Origin: Cordylochernes scorpioides
Lineage: Eukaryota; Arthropoda; Arachnida; Pseudoscorpiones; Chernetidae
NCBI GenBank assembly: GCA_030710605.1
Contig: CP092880.1
Span: forward strand, 118 to 64,117
Direction of reading: 5' to 3'
DNA length: 64,000 nucleotides
Position numbers and translations under genes: made by a program. Below the pieces are notes generated by a model, which saw only the letters and a program-made list of their open reading frames with translations, was not told where the DNA came from and made no database searches. Of the stretch, positions 43,552 to 55,444 are shown piece by piece; the stretch's first letter is position 1; every line of letters starts with the position of its first letter.

Positions 43552-43570
43552 GCCGTGCCCTGTGAGGATT

Positions 43571-43972
43571 GTAGCGGCGGTACTACAAAATTTTATTTTG
43601 GGTAGGATCGCAATGAGTGTGTTTAGGGATGCTGCCCTTTATTCGACATTTTATACCTATTTTTATCAAATGGGTCATGGTTCTATTATTTTATAAGTGA
43701 CACGTTTTTTTAATTCCGAAAAATTCCATTATCATGGCGAATGAGTATGTTGAAAAATTCTGAAAGTCATTTTTATAGATATTGTTTTATATAACTCAAA
43801 TAAAAGTAAATATTATATAATATGTAAAATTTTAGTTCTTGGGTAATTTTTGTTTTTTCTTGGTTCAAAATGTGACAGAAACCTCTTCCTAACTCTACCT
43901 CCTGTTAAAATTTCAGCCAGCATAGTTACGTATTTTGAGGACGTGCATAGACGACAAACATACATACATATA
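43571..43972. other. Unassigned AT-rich region
   Basis: No gene recognised. Contains TCACACATT-poor, AT-rich sequence up to the mariner TA site at 43971. Confidence 0.45.
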
Positions 43973-45278
43973 CAAGGTGCGTTCATTAATTTCCAGGACT
44001 GGTTAAAAAATAAAATAAAAAGCTAAAGAAAAATTTTTTATACAGAGTTTAAATATTGGACATTCGACCACACCTGACTGAAAGCACGAGTCTCGTGGCG
44101 CACGCGCCGATCTAAAAATAGAACAAAACAACTTACTTGTAAGGTTCGCATTTCTAATTTTAAAATTGCAATTTTCGAAGAGCAGAGAATCTGCATTAAG
44201 TTTTGTTTTAAATTGAAAAAAAGTGCTACTGAGACGTATGAATTAATTAAAGAAGCTTTTGGCGATGCAGCTTTATCCCGTTCAAGAACTTTTGAATGGT
44301 TATCACGCTTCCTAAAAGGTCGGGAAAAGGTAAATGATGATCAGCATACTGGGCGTCCAAGATCATTACATTGCGAGGAAAACAAGCTCAAAATAAAGGA
44401 ATTAATTAAATCTAACAGAAGAATTTCTATTAAAGCCTTATCTTCAGAGACTGGACTATCTGTAGGACTGTGTCATCAAATAGTAACAAAAGATTTGGAC
44501 ATGATCCGGACATTTGTTCCCCGGATTCTAACAGAGGAACAAAAGGAGGTTAGAATGGATGTCTGCAAAAACATGGTTGAAATGACTCGGACCGATCCAG
44601 AATGGATGCAAAAAATCATTACCGGGGATGAGACATGGTGTATCAGTATGACCCGGAACCAAACGTCAATCCAGACAATGGATTGAAAGAGGGGAACCGA
44701 AACCCAAAAAGGCAAGATTTACAAAATCCAAAGTCAAGACATTGCTTGTTACATTTTTTTATATTAATGGTTTGGTTCACCATGAATTTATTCCTTTCGG
44801 ACGTACAATTAATCAAGAGGTTTATTTGGGGATAATGAGGCGCTTAAGGGAGGCAGTGCGCCTTAAAAGACCTGAAAGATGGCAAAACAATGACTGGATA
44901 CTTCACGTCGATAATGCGCGGCCGCACACAGCCCATGTTGTTTTGCAGTTCTTGCCCAAGCATTCAACCATACAGATCCCTCATCCACCCTATTCCCCCG
45001 ACTTAGCCCCCAATGACTTTTTCCTCTATCCTGAATTGAAAATTAAGTTAAAAGGAAGGAAATTTGACAAGGTTGATATGATACAAGCTGAATCGAAGGC
45101 AACCTTGAGGAACCTCTCAAAAAGTGATTTTATCTCCTTCTTCGACAATTAGAAAAAAAGATGGAAAAGGTGTATTGAGGCAGGAGGGGCATATTTTGAA
45201 AAATATTAAATTAGTTTTTTATTTGTTTTATTTTTTCAAAGATACAGAGCAGTCCTGGAAATTAATGAACGCACTTTG
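43973..45278 (+). mobile_element. mariner transposon, 1306 bp
   Basis: TIRs CAAGGTGCGTTCATTAATTT and CAAAGTGCGTTCATTAATTT (inverted at 45254-45278), flanked by TA (43971-43972, 45279-45280). Length and coding content are those of a full mariner with a broken transposase. Confidence 0.95.
44179..45152 (+). pseudogene. mariner transposase (DD34D), two frameshifts
   Basis: The N-terminal HTH is read from EEQRICIKFCFKLKKSATE (44179 on) without a clear ATG; the codon where Met is expected is ATT. A second HTH region follows (LKIKELIKSNRRISIKALS). Catalytic D in TGDETW. The frame is lost at ~44640 (after TWC) and again at ~44735. Second D in LHVDNARPHT, third D in SPDLAPND, with 34 residues between: DD34D. 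C-terminus LSKSDFISFFDN. A cut-and-paste enzyme now inactive. Confidence 0.92.
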
Positions 45279-45356
45279 TATTTGAATTTTATATATAGAG
45301 AGATAAAATATATATATCGAATCAATTTTTCAATATTAACAATATCTAAATATATT

Positions 45357-45560
45357 ATAACAAAGTATTTATTATTTTTATTAACAGAGTGGTTATTTTT
45401 AAGTTTATATTTTGCTACTCTGTAATTTCCCTTGTGGCTTATCTTTTGTTTACATTTCATAGGTTGTCCAGGAACCTGGGTTACTTAAATTAAATTTCAT
45501 AGTTTGTTCTTGCCTGAAATAAATTGCTGTCGCATACTGAAGTTTTTGTCTTCCCTATGT
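45357..45560 (+). mobile_element. TRIM LTR fragment cut by Tigger
   Basis: Starts ATAACAAAGTATTTATT and includes GCTACTCTGTAATTTCCC and CTGAAATAAATTGCTGTCGC. It has a ~45-bp insertion after CATAGGTTGT that repeats TTTCATAG(G)TTGT. Ends at the Tigger TA site. Confidence 0.78.
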
Positions 45561-45561
45561 A

Positions 45562-47657
45562 CAGTCTACTCTCGCTATAACGCCACCCTCGCCATACGCC
45601 GCTTTTTCGTTTTGTCCCAATCGACATCAATGTATTTTTCTCGATATAACGCCACTCCCTCGCTGTTCGCCTTCCGCCGCTGATTTTTCGTATCCCAAGT
45701 AGCAAAAACCACTCATTATAGTGCCGCTCACAACGTCCCCCGCTCCCCTTTTTCTGTCTGCATTTTTTCCGCCAGCGGCGCCGGACTTTGCCTGTTGTTG
45801 ACACAACAGATTGTGTGAACAGCCAGCAGACCCTTTTCCTGCTTGTGCCTGGGAAATACACAGTCGCTTCATCCTTTGCTAACGTCAACACAACAACCTT
45901 ATTGTCGTATCACAAGTTCCCAAAAGCGTAAACGTGAGTCGATCACGATTGAAAAGAAGGAGATATGCCAGTTGGCAAGAAATAACCCTACGATGTCGAA
46001 GAATGAGATTGGAGAGCGTTTCTCACTTCCATGAACAACTGTCAGTGATATTCTCACTCAGGCTGAGAAGTGGGAAAATTATACTGTTGGTTCTTCAAAG
46101 AGACAAAGAGTCGGAAAATTTAGTGACTTGGAAGACGTTCTCTTCAACTGGTTTACCCAAAAGCCTGCCAATAATATTATTATTACTGATGACCTCCAAA
46201 AAAACTTGGCGAGCAGTTGGACGTACCAGAAAATTTCGCGTACAGCAGTGGGTGGCTGCAGAGATTTAAAGGGAGATTCCATATTTCGGAACGACGGCTC
46301 TGTGGGGAAGGCGCATCGATTTCTCCAGCTATCATTGATGAACACCTTACAAATTTGAACAGTATGCTGGCGAACTCCGGATATGACCCAGCCAACATAT
46401 GCAATGCAGACGAAACAGGATTATTTTTTCAGCCCATTCCTGACCGAACACTTGCTCACAAAGATGAAAACTGCCGTGGTGTCAAAAGGATGAAGCAACG
46501 AATCACTGTTCTACTGTGCTGCAACTCTACTGGAACAGACAAGCGGCGATTGCTGATTATTGGAAAATCGGCAAAGCCTCGATGCTCAGAAACTTTAGTC
46601 CACACTTCTACTGCACTTACACATCTAACAGCAAAGCATGGATGACCTCTAGCATCTTTCAAGAATGGCTACTGCAGTTCAACAAGCAGCTTGTCTCTGA
46701 AGGACGTCGTATCCTACTGTTGTTAGATAACGCTACGTCTCACTGCGTCCCTAATGATTGTCTCAGCAACATGAAGATACACTTCCTTCCACCAAATATG
46801 ACTGCCAGTCTGCAACCCACTGGATAGTGGCATCATCAAAAGTTTCAAGGCTCAATATCGCAAGCTTCAACTCCAGAAAATGGTGGAATTGGCGGATGCC
46901 CATCTACCCACAGAATTACGTCTGGATTACGCAGTGCGCTATTGTAAAATGGCTTGGGATTCTGTGAGTACTGATTCCATCAGCAACTGCTGGAATCACA
47001 CAGGCATTCGCTTCACTTCTACTGCTGCAGTTGAGCCTCTTAATTATGGATATATGCTCGATCGCATTCGCGACATCTTCGCTATTACACCAGAGAATTT
47101 GATGACTGAAAGGGAGTTTCAACTGATTGATGATCCCCAGGAGGCGGAAATGAAGCTAACAGATGACAATTTGCTGGTGTCCACTGTTATAGCGAAAGAA
47201 GAACTTGGCGAGGATGATGATGCAACAGTGACTAAGCGCCTACCATCGTTAAGGGAAGCCAGAACAGCTGCTGAGGCAGTTTTGTTGTTTCTTGAGCACT
47301 CCAAGAGAGCAAAATCTGACGACATCAAACTATCTACGGATTTGTTACGCCGTGTCTATGCCATAAGTGAGGGAGAGAAAGCACAAGTTGTGATCACAGA
47401 CTTCTTCAAGAAAATGTAATTACTTTTTTATGAATAAATTATAAATTAATGCTTTCTATTTATCATATTAATTAATTAATGCCGGTTTTGCATTCTATAA
47501 ATTGAGTTAGAGTATAAATTGTTATTAGTAATTGTTATAAATAATTTATTGTATCTTTAAATTTCACATTTTAAACTTGTTCGATTCAACGCCACCTTCG
47601 CCTTACGCCGCTTTTTTTGCAAAATCAGGATGGTGGCATTATAAAGAGAGTAGACTG
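45562..47657 (+). mobile_element. Tigger/pogo transposon, 2.1 kb
   Basis: TIRs CAGTCTACTCTCGCTATAAC and (inverted) CAGTCTACTCTCTTTATAAT with TA at both sides (45560-45561, 47658-47659). Subterminal GCCACC(C/T)TCGCC..TACGCCGCTTTTT repeats occur at both ends. Pogo-group features. Confidence 0.93.
45900..47419 (+). pseudogene. Tigger-like transposase (CENP-B related), broken
   Basis: N-terminal psq/CENP-B HTH: FPKRKRESITIEKKEICQ...SKNEIGERFSLP. Then a TGA (46031-46034, where Arg is expected, CGA to TGA) and TVSDILTQAEKWENY. The second DNA-binding domain shifts frame at ~46215 (VPENFAYSSGWLQRFKGRF). DDE core: D in CNADETGLFF; frameshift ~46590; D in LLLLDNATSH; then ASLQPT with another shift at ~46826 before DSGIIKSFKAQYRK, which has the third D. 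Acidic C-terminus to 47419. Confidence 0.9.
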
Positions 47658-47683
47658 TATATGCATACACACATTGATTTATT

Positions 47684-48145
47684 ATACTGGGTGGCCCATA
47701 AGTCGCGAACCCTTTTATTTTTTAAAATTAAAATTAGAAGGCAAACTAGAATAAAAACTATAATTATTTTATTTTAAGTAATAGATTAATTTTTTTTCAA
47801 ATATATTCAAATTTAATAGTTATTCAAAATGTCCTCCATTTGCTTCCAAACACAATCTAAGTCTTTTATGGAAATTTGACAAACACGAGCTCATAAATAC
47901 GCATCAAGAAGATTAATAGTGCAATTTTAATTTGCTCTAATGCCTTGGATTTTCGATGATAAACTTTATCTTTTAAATAACCCCACAAAAAATCTTCAGG
48001 AGTAAGGTCAGGTGACCGCGCAGGCCAATCAATGGGCCCACCGCGCCCCATCAATTTGTGAAGGAACTTTCATTGAAAAATGTTCTTAAAATGTTTGAGT
48101 ATGGGCGGGTGCACCATCCTACATGAAGTAAAGGTTTTGCCAACC
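47684..48145 (-). pseudogene. Tc1/mariner-superfamily transposase fragment
   Basis: The plus-strand end CTGGGTGGCCCATAAGTCG is a typical terminal repeat of this group. On the minus strand the C-terminal catalytic part is read: a degenerate MQDGAPAHT-like stretch, then GPIDWPARSPDLTPEDF and LWGYLKDKVYHRK. The N-terminal half and the other end are missing. Confidence 0.8.
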
Positions 48146-48149
48146 AATT

Positions 48150-48957
48150 TGGCTGGATAACACCCAACTTAGGTTACTAAATTTGGAGAATCCTAAGATC
48201 GCATGGACCAAGCTGGTCACGCGCGTTACAACGGTGTACAATAACACGCCACATTCAGTTACTAGATTCCCACCTATCTACCTGATGTTCGGCCCTTACC
48301 TCCTGAGCTCACAGAACACCTTACACCCTACCCTGAACTCGACGCAGCTCGTCGAATCGCCCACGAACGCACACAAACCAAACACTTACATGACAAACGC
48401 ACATTTGACAAACAACATAAAGCACCACACTTCGAACCCGGAGATCTCGTCCTAGTCAAAATTTACCAGCATCCCAACACGGGTAAATTGTCCCCATATT
48501 TCACAGGTCCGTACGAGATCTTAGAGATTGTTTCTCCTAATGTAGTGAGAATCAATAGACCCAATCTACCCCAGAATTGAAAAACCGACACTGTCTATGT
48601 CAATAAATTACAATATTACAACGAAAACATACGTTACATCGCACCACCTACAATAGCCAACACCCGTTCTGCACATGGCTCAGCGACTCTGAATTCTTTC
48701 AGACACCTGACGCCTGATTTATTCCAACATAACGAGAGACATCTCGAGGCTAATACCAGCCAACCCTTCCGACATCTCACACCAGATCTCTTCACAGCCA
48801 CGCGCTTTGCGCCTGGTCTAGAGACCATTACCACTTCGATTCCTTCCAACCACCAATGTAATGTTGCATCACCACGCAATGTTTCCCCAACATATACCAC
48901 CCATCCAGACCCTTGTGATTCAGAACCAAAAACCATCCCGCACAGCCATACCTAATC
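48150..48957 (+). pseudogene. gypsy-like integrase C-terminus, frameshifted
   Basis: IAWTKLVTRVTTVYNNTPHS then YLMFGP is the integrase C-terminal region of Ty3/gypsy elements. The frame shifts near 48300 and continues with FEPGDLVLVKIYQ, GPYEILEIVSPNVVRINRP (GPY/F module), a stop at ~48578, and a Ser/Thr/Pro-rich tail. The catalytic core is missing at the left, where the transposase fragment abuts. Confidence 0.82.
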
Positions 48958-49604
48958 CCGAACCATTTCCTACACTATCGAAAGTTTTACACAGCGTAAA
49001 AACCTTCAAACTTTTTCATCTGATATTTATAATCAGTCTCTTAATTCTACCTACCTCCACCCTACCCGTAGTAACCATCCTGTACCTTAGTACCTACACG
49101 TTACCATCCTCCCGTCTATACCAGCTTCAAGAAGCTATCTTCTTGATAACCATCTCACTGTTAACGCTGACCCACCAAACAATAAAAGACATTCTACAAA
49201 ATATGTGGACTGTTATCACCCACAGTCATACATTGGTCGCCCTCATCCTTGAGATTCTAGAAGAGAGTTTCCAAGACCTTTTCCGGACACGAACCGATAA
49301 CCCAATTCACGCACATACACCGTCCCATACACCCAACTACCATCACACCAACATATCACACCACCACCTTCTTGAGAAGACTGGGGAGAAGACTAATAAT
49401 ATCAAAAATGGATCTAACGCCATCTTAAATGACCAGCGTTCACCAAAGACCCTGGATCGTCAGCTAGAGAAACCAGGTCACGGTGCCGCCACACCAAAAA
49501 TACATCTCCTCCCCCTCGCGCGGCGTAATGTAAACATCCCACCCTGGACGTGTCTCTTTCTCCCTCGTGTAGCATATGAACGCGCATTTTACATTTTCAT
49601 TTGA
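48861..49604 (+). CDS. Retroelement 3' ORF of unknown function (env position)
   Basis: 247 residues from ATG 48861, overlapping the gypsy pol tail in another frame. Residues ~55-75 and ~95-120 are hydrophobic (LFHLIFIISLLILPT and AIFLITISLLTLT), so one or two membrane segments are possible. The rest is His/Thr-rich and basic, without glycosylation-rich ectodomain, cleavage site or cysteines typical of insect env. The position fits an env-like gene, but I do not recognise it. The C-terminal 145 residues recur at 1-438. Confidence 0.45.
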   Translation: MLHHHAMFPQHIPPIQTLVIQNQKPSRTAIPNPEPFPTLSKVLHSVKTFKLFHLIFIISLLILPTSTLPVVTILYLSTYTLPSSRLYQLQEAIFLITISLLTLTHQTIKDILQNMWTVITHSHTLVALILEILEESFQDLFRTRTDNPIHAHTPSHTPNYHHTNISHHHLLEKTGEKTNNIKNGSNAILNDQRSPKTLDRQLEKPGHGAATPKIHLLPLARRNVNIPPWTCLFLPRVAYERAFYIFI

Positions 49605-49689
49605 GTAAAAGGGCATCATTTTAACTTTTTCACTTTTTCATCTCATTTATCTTTATTAATCCCATAATTTTTATTGTATTATAATCCCA

Positions 49690-50007
49690 CTAGCGGATGT
49701 ACCCGGCTTCGCCCGGGTTTTACCCCGAGTAAAGGTTTGTCTAACGAACATTTGTTAAAACAATTCTCTATAAACTTATAAAAAAATATATATTTTTTGA
49801 TAATTTGAAACACGTAAATTTGAATCTCTCAATCTGGCGCTGCTTGCGAGTTAAATATACAAATCTGCAAATAACTAAGGATATTCAAGAAATTATTTTT
49901 CAGAAACCTTCCCATACTATACTAAATAACTTCCCAAAGTTTCATGGCGTTCCAATGAGTGGTTTGGTCAGGCATAAAGGACACACACACATTCATTTAT
50001 ATATATA
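49690..50007 (-). mobile_element. Helitron-like element A, second copy
   Basis: As 524-840; CTAG at 49690-49693. One extra C in the GTTTTACCCCGAG stretch. Confidence 0.7.
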
Positions 50008-51866
50008 CTAGCTGAATGACCCGGGCAACGCCCGTGTTTTACCCGATTGAATGTTTTGATTCAAATACTATTTGTTACAATTATAAATTGTGGTCATGTG
50101 GCCTAGTGGTCATGGCATCTGCCCGGTAAGCGGAAGGTCGTGGGTTCGATTCCCATCCCTTGACACTTTTTTTATTTTATCCATTCTGACCAAAATCTAT
50201 CCGTGAACTTCACACAGACAGAATAAGGCAATTATATAAGTAGATTATTTTCCCATTTTTAAATATTACCTATGTTACCCATCCACTATCTCTTTTATAT
50301 ATAACCAACTAATATGATATAACCTTTATGTAATCATGTCTATTTTTCCAATATCCAAATATACCAACAGTGCGTACACATACCAGTGTCCAGAAAAACC
50401 TGTTTCTGCAGCTTGTTCTTCAATGTCCTTTATGTCATGCCGAATGTTTCCTCTACTAGTTCCTCGAATAACTCAGCGATATTTTGAGCTTGCTCGTAAG
50501 GAAATATGTGGTTTTCAATTTTTCTTACAACTTCCAAAGAGTATAAATTTAAATGTTCAAACTTCCAAAGAGTATAAATTTAAATTGTGCACGTCCCTTA
50601 GACTCCCAAAGAGTATATAAACTTATTTTTTTATTCAAAGATTTTGTTCTTGCACATATAAACACCTAGCCTGTGCATGGTTTTTTCCACATGCTTCAGC
50701 CTTTAGGATATTATATAGCGGATTAAATTTAACTGTATGTCACCATGCCAATCCCAAAGATTGGACTGTCCCCATCGAGTCGCAACCCGCAAAAAGGGGT
50801 TCGCTCTCTCCTGTCCTCGACAGACGTCCTCGTACTTCATGAGCACTAATCCAGCTGCCTAATAAAACGGTCACGGTCTGACACTGCGCCACCACCACAC
50901 CTGTATATAACTGTACCAGTCTTTTTATTATTATTATTATTATTTGCTACCAACCTTTTCTACCTCTATCGACCACCTATTGCTCCTTATCTCAGTACCC
51001 CACATTCCCTATAATCACAGCATAACGACCCCATTAATCAGTCTGATTACTGAGATCGACTCCACAGAGCTTAGAACCCCTTCTAACCTCTCCATTTGTT
51101 GGGGGGACATCTCTGATAATTTAAAAGCCCATTCATTCTACCATATCCCTGCATATGTCCTACCACATTGTACCAAACTTATAACTACTGTATAACATGA
51201 TGTACTGTGTTAAGAGCCAAATAAAATACGGACTGTATGTCAGACAGACAGAGAAAAACAAGGAGATAATACGATTATAGATATTCATAAACGATTGCAG
51301 TTAGGCCTAAAGTTAATAGGAAAGATTCCCACCTCGCATCATTAGCGCTAGGTCAACGACATTTTTATTCCAGAGAACTCCAAGACAAAGGACCCCGGAG
51401 TTGAATTAGCTAAAAACAATTATATTTGGGTCAATGCTCCATCCTCACATTTTCTGCTATAACTATCAAAAATGGCTTCCCAGTCGTTTGGACCAATCAA
51501 GGCGATTTTTCATATTCCATGACGTAATGAATGACCAATCAAAATCTCTGTATAGGTCACGTGACACCACCCGACTGGGGAAGCCTCAGTAGCGTCTCCG
51601 AGTCTCATTGGTACTAGACGTGTCTCCTGATCTAGCGTAAATCGCGTGGCGCGTAAGCTCACTCTCCTCCTATGTTCTCTGTCTGTCAGCATCGGTTCCC
51701 TTGACCAACCTATCCTGTGTCCTCACTCCTGCCATCACGACTGCAAATTCACCCCAATCCAATCCCAAACTTCAAGTTGACAGCACCTTAGCTGCCACAA
51801 ATAACACAGGGTAAACAGAGAGTCGACAAGATTAGACATACATACACACTGACCTTTTTATATATA
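50008..51866 (-). mobile_element. Helitron-like element B, second copy
   Basis: As 841-2696; CTAG at 50008-50011; few substitutions. Confidence 0.6.
50092..50164 (+). tRNA. tRNA-like sequence, second copy
   Basis: A and B boxes and T7 as at 925-997. The loop reads CCGGTAA, so U33 is lost, which argues against use as a tRNA. Confidence 0.58.
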
Positions 51867-52015
51867 CTAGCCGAATGACCCGGGCAACGCCCGGGTTTTA
51901 CCCGATTAAATGCTTTTATTCAAATACTATTCGTTACAATTATAAATTGGCGCCGTGGATATCATTCCTGTATAATATATAAATGAGTTTTAAGAATTGT
52001 AAAAAAAAAAAAAAA

Positions 52016-52087
52016 TGCATCGTCTGGGAATCTAACCCGGGCCGCCCGCGTGGCAGGCGAGCATTCTACCACTGAACCACCGATGGT
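52016..52087 (-). tRNA. tRNA-Gly(GCC)-like, better preserved copy
   Basis: Minus strand: GGTTCAGTGGTAGAATGCTC, anticodon arm CTCGC-CTGCCAC-GCGGG with GCC anticodon, T arm GGGTTAGATTCCC, then GATGCA and T15. Differences from a working tRNA-Gly: TTCGA to TTAGA in the B box and two acceptor mismatches (first and seventh pairs). Probably a recent pseudogene. Confidence 0.75.
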
Positions 52088-52523
52088 TATGAGAAATGGC
52101 CATATTTGGGTATTTATTCCATTCACAAAAGCAAACGTGACAGAATTGATTATGACGCTGATAACTGTATAATTGAATATAGGGATACTACATTATGATG
52201 CATTAGCGCGCCATCTGTTATGAAAATTCGATACTATTATAGACGCGTATGATTCGTTTACAAATTAAACAATTTCTACTGCCCTTACTGCAATGGAAAA
52301 ATTAATCGGAGGGCCTAGTTAATCAGTGGTGAACCCTCCCAGCGGTTTCGCCAGTTTAATTTACCATACCGCAATTATATTGCATTTTTCGATCTTTCTT
52401 TTAGAGTGATACTTAAAAAAAAAAAAATAGTGATACTGATGATAGACTCTTGGAATTTGGGTATTTTGGATGAACTATGGACATAAGGTTCAAGGACAGC
52501 AGATTTACATACATTTATAAATA

Positions 52524-52838
52524 TTAAAAATAAAAAAGGCATCTCCTGACCACGAGCACATGTGCTTTTTTGATGGCAGAAGGCTGTAACCACTGCGACC
52601 AAAAAAGATTTTTGGTCAATGGCTTCCCGAGAAATCAGTCTTCTCCACGCTGACGAGCGCCAACAGCGCGAAACGCGTTCGTGGATGGCTTTTCTTGATA
52701 AATCAAGAAATTGGGTTGGCCAAATATCACGGAGCAAGTTAAATAAACGTTTAGTTTATTTTTGCTCCACTAGATGGCGCTCTGCCATCTAAAAAGCACA
52801 TGTGCTCGTGGTCAGGAGATGCCTTTTTATTTTTAATA
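52524..52838. mobile_element. Fold-back MITE with deleted left arm
   Basis: The left arm jumps from GATGGCAGA straight to AGGCTGTAACC. The 139 bases at 3411-3549 of copy 1 are missing, and the trinucleotide AGA is shared at both breakpoints. The right arm is complete. Confidence 0.88.
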
Positions 52839-53195
52839 TCAACACCTGACCCACTTATCTTTTATTTTTTCTATTGTTTTTCATTTATAAATATATTAAT
52901 TCGATTGCTCGAAGCATATAACATATTTATAATTGTATGTAATTCTGCTGTCCTCAAAGCTTATGTCCATAGTTCATCTAAAATACCCATTCCAAGAGTA
53001 TCAACAGTATCACTATAAAAGGAAGATCTAAAAATGCAATATAACAGCGGTATGGTAGATTAAACTGGCGAAACCACTGGGAGGGTTCACCACTGATGAG
53101 CCAGGCGCTCCCATTAATTTTTCCATTGCAGTAAGGACAGTAGAAATTGTTTAAAGCGTAAAAGAATCATGCGCGTATATAATAGTTTCGAAATA

Positions 53196-53234
53196 TATTA
53201 CACATTGATAATAGATAAAAGGCCGAGAAGCGAT
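53196..53234 (-). ncRNA. U2 snRNA 5'-end-like sequence, copy C
   Basis: Same sequence as 4165-4203, at the palindrome tip. Confidence 0.58.
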
Positions 53235-53250
53235 GTTTTATACATAGAGA

Positions 53251-54643
53251 TGACCTGGCTTCGTCTGTCTTCTGCTCGAGTTAATGTTTTGCTTGTTCCT
53301 ACCTACTAAAAATGATAATCTGTCTTCGCCCGTAGTCTGTTTTAGGGAAATTTCCCCGAAAGAATTTCGTATCTGACAATCAAGCATGATATAGCAAAAT
53401 TGTCATAATCATTTTCTGAATAAAAATGGCTTTTTTGCCCAGTACTTGGTCATTTTAAATATTTCTTGGCTAAAAATTCGACAATAAACTCTTCCTGCCT
53501 TTGTTTGCTGTCCTTATTTAATTTTTCCCCTATCTTTGTATCTTTATTTCTTCTTATTAAACGATCTGCTATCAAATAATCACCACCTGATTATTTGAAA
53601 ATATACATAGGTATCAGGTCCGTAGAACTTGAGACTTTTCACAACCATCATCACTGGGTGAAGTAGAATGCGTATGCCTTTGTCATTAAGACTAGTGACA
53701 AAAGTTGCTTTTACGGGTTAACACACAATGTGCAATTTACTAGGGCCTGAGAGTAATAGTAATTTGCACACAAGAAAATCGTAGTCAAGAATACAACAAC
53801 AAAAATGAAAGAGAAATAAATAAAAACTCACGATTTTCTATATAAAAACAGAACAGTACTTATCTTTTATTGTAGCGTTGGTAGGGAGCGGACCAGGGTC
53901 ACACAGGTATGCGAGGAGATCACCAGACACGGATAAAGCACGCAGAGAACACTTTAAATGTCTCCATACGATAATCCACCACTGCACCTCTCGCAATACC
54001 ATAGCCCCCTCTTATATACAAATATGGCCATCTTCGTTGAATGAGAAGACAGGAGATTAGTACACTAACAAACAAAAACAAAATTCTTCCCACTAAAAAC
54101 TGAGATAAAATAAAAGTGCAAATGTTTGTCAATATAATTTGACACTGGGAGCACTACTCAGTGGCAGGCCGACTTAGCTGCAAAATGAAATGGCCGCCTC
54201 TGACATAAGGAACAGACACCATATGCAGCCGCTCCTAACATGGAGTACAAACGCTACTCATCCTGTATCCCTGGATCAGAAGCTCTTACAGTGTACTATC
54301 AGCCGGGCCAGCTGAACACAGGTTTTTTAGTGAGCTTGTTACTGCTCCCCCTCCTCCTTTTTCATCCGGGCTTGGGACCGGCAAAGGCGGAGTTAGTGTG
54401 AGATTGAATGAATACAATCGATACCTTATAATCGATTTCAATAGGTTTCTCATATATCAGCACATCAAAGACACCAGTCACTCTTTTAACCTATCAGAAA
54501 CTACCATTCATTATTTTCAAATCAATAGTTAACAACATTTAATTTTTGAATAAAGTTATATACAAAAGTCACCAATCCATAAATAGATATGTGCATAGAT
54601 CTACCCGATATTTATAATAAGATTATTGCCTGGAAATTGAAAC
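53251..54643. repeat. Repeat-unit body, copy C, first part
   Basis: Collinear with 4220-5600 and 24646-25570. Non-coding. Confidence 0.8.
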
Positions 54644-55025
54644 ATAGATCTGATATCGATTGAAAAACCCTGTACGATTTATAAATGAATAAAACAAAGC
54701 ATCAAGGGCTGCGTATCTTTTATTAGAACGAATATAATACGAGCTTTCGGGCACATACGCCCTTCTACAGGAATTAATGAAACAATAATCCAACTAGTTT
54801 GAAATAGGATTTATATACACGTAACTATTGTTTTGTATATCAGCTTATTTGAAAAATTATTAAAATGTTTAAATTTACATGCAGATGTAATGATTTGGAA
54901 AAACTAATTCTAATTAATATGAGGTAATATGATACATTTTAGTTAAGGCAATCTTATTTTGTATTTTATATTATAAATTTTACAAATTTTATAACTTGCA
55001 AGGAATCCCATCAGACATGTGATAT

Positions 55026-55377
55026 TGTTGGGAAAAGAATGTTATTTTTCTTATAGATTTATATATTTTTAAATATATGTAAATTTAATCCATTATAAGA
55101 AACATATTTGCCATATGTAAATATTTATATGTATATATATTCGTGACAAAAAATAAAGTAGTTGACTGGTTAGAGTCGTGTGATTTCTCGGCCCGCTCTC
55201 GAGAGGTCTACGCCTTGGTTGATACCTGCCTTAGACACTTCCGCGGATTTGACTTCTTGGGAATCGCTCTTCTCTACCCTTGAGATTCCACGGATTTTTT
55301 CCTCCCCGGGACCAGAATAAGAGACTTCGGGCGTCTGGGCAAAATAGAGCCTGGGCGCTGCGCCGCTGAACGCGACA
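55026..55377 (+). repeat. 5' LTR of BEL
   Basis: 352 bp; AT-rich first half, GC-rich second half. AATAAAG at 55151. Confidence 0.95.
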
Positions 55378-55444
55378 TTTGGCATCCCAGCCGGGACGCG
55401 AGGAGAAAGCCGTGCCTATATTTGGAACCCTTTTGGATCAGAAG

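Larger units (their letters stand above)
51867..53250 (-). mobile_element. Helitron-like element C, second copy
   Basis: As 2697-4219 but 139 bp shorter, owing to a deletion in one arm of the central MITE. Confidence 0.5.
49156..54655. repeat. Direct long duplication, copy 2
   Basis: Counterpart of 1-5640, in direct orientation and ~49.15 kb away. Near-identity up to about 54000, then more differences. Ends at the Penelope insertion, beyond which the unit resumes at 62718. Confidence 0.93.

Noticed and set aside
48634-48936. Minus-strand 100-codon frame
   Set aside because: Antisense to the gypsy integrase tail and the following ORF.
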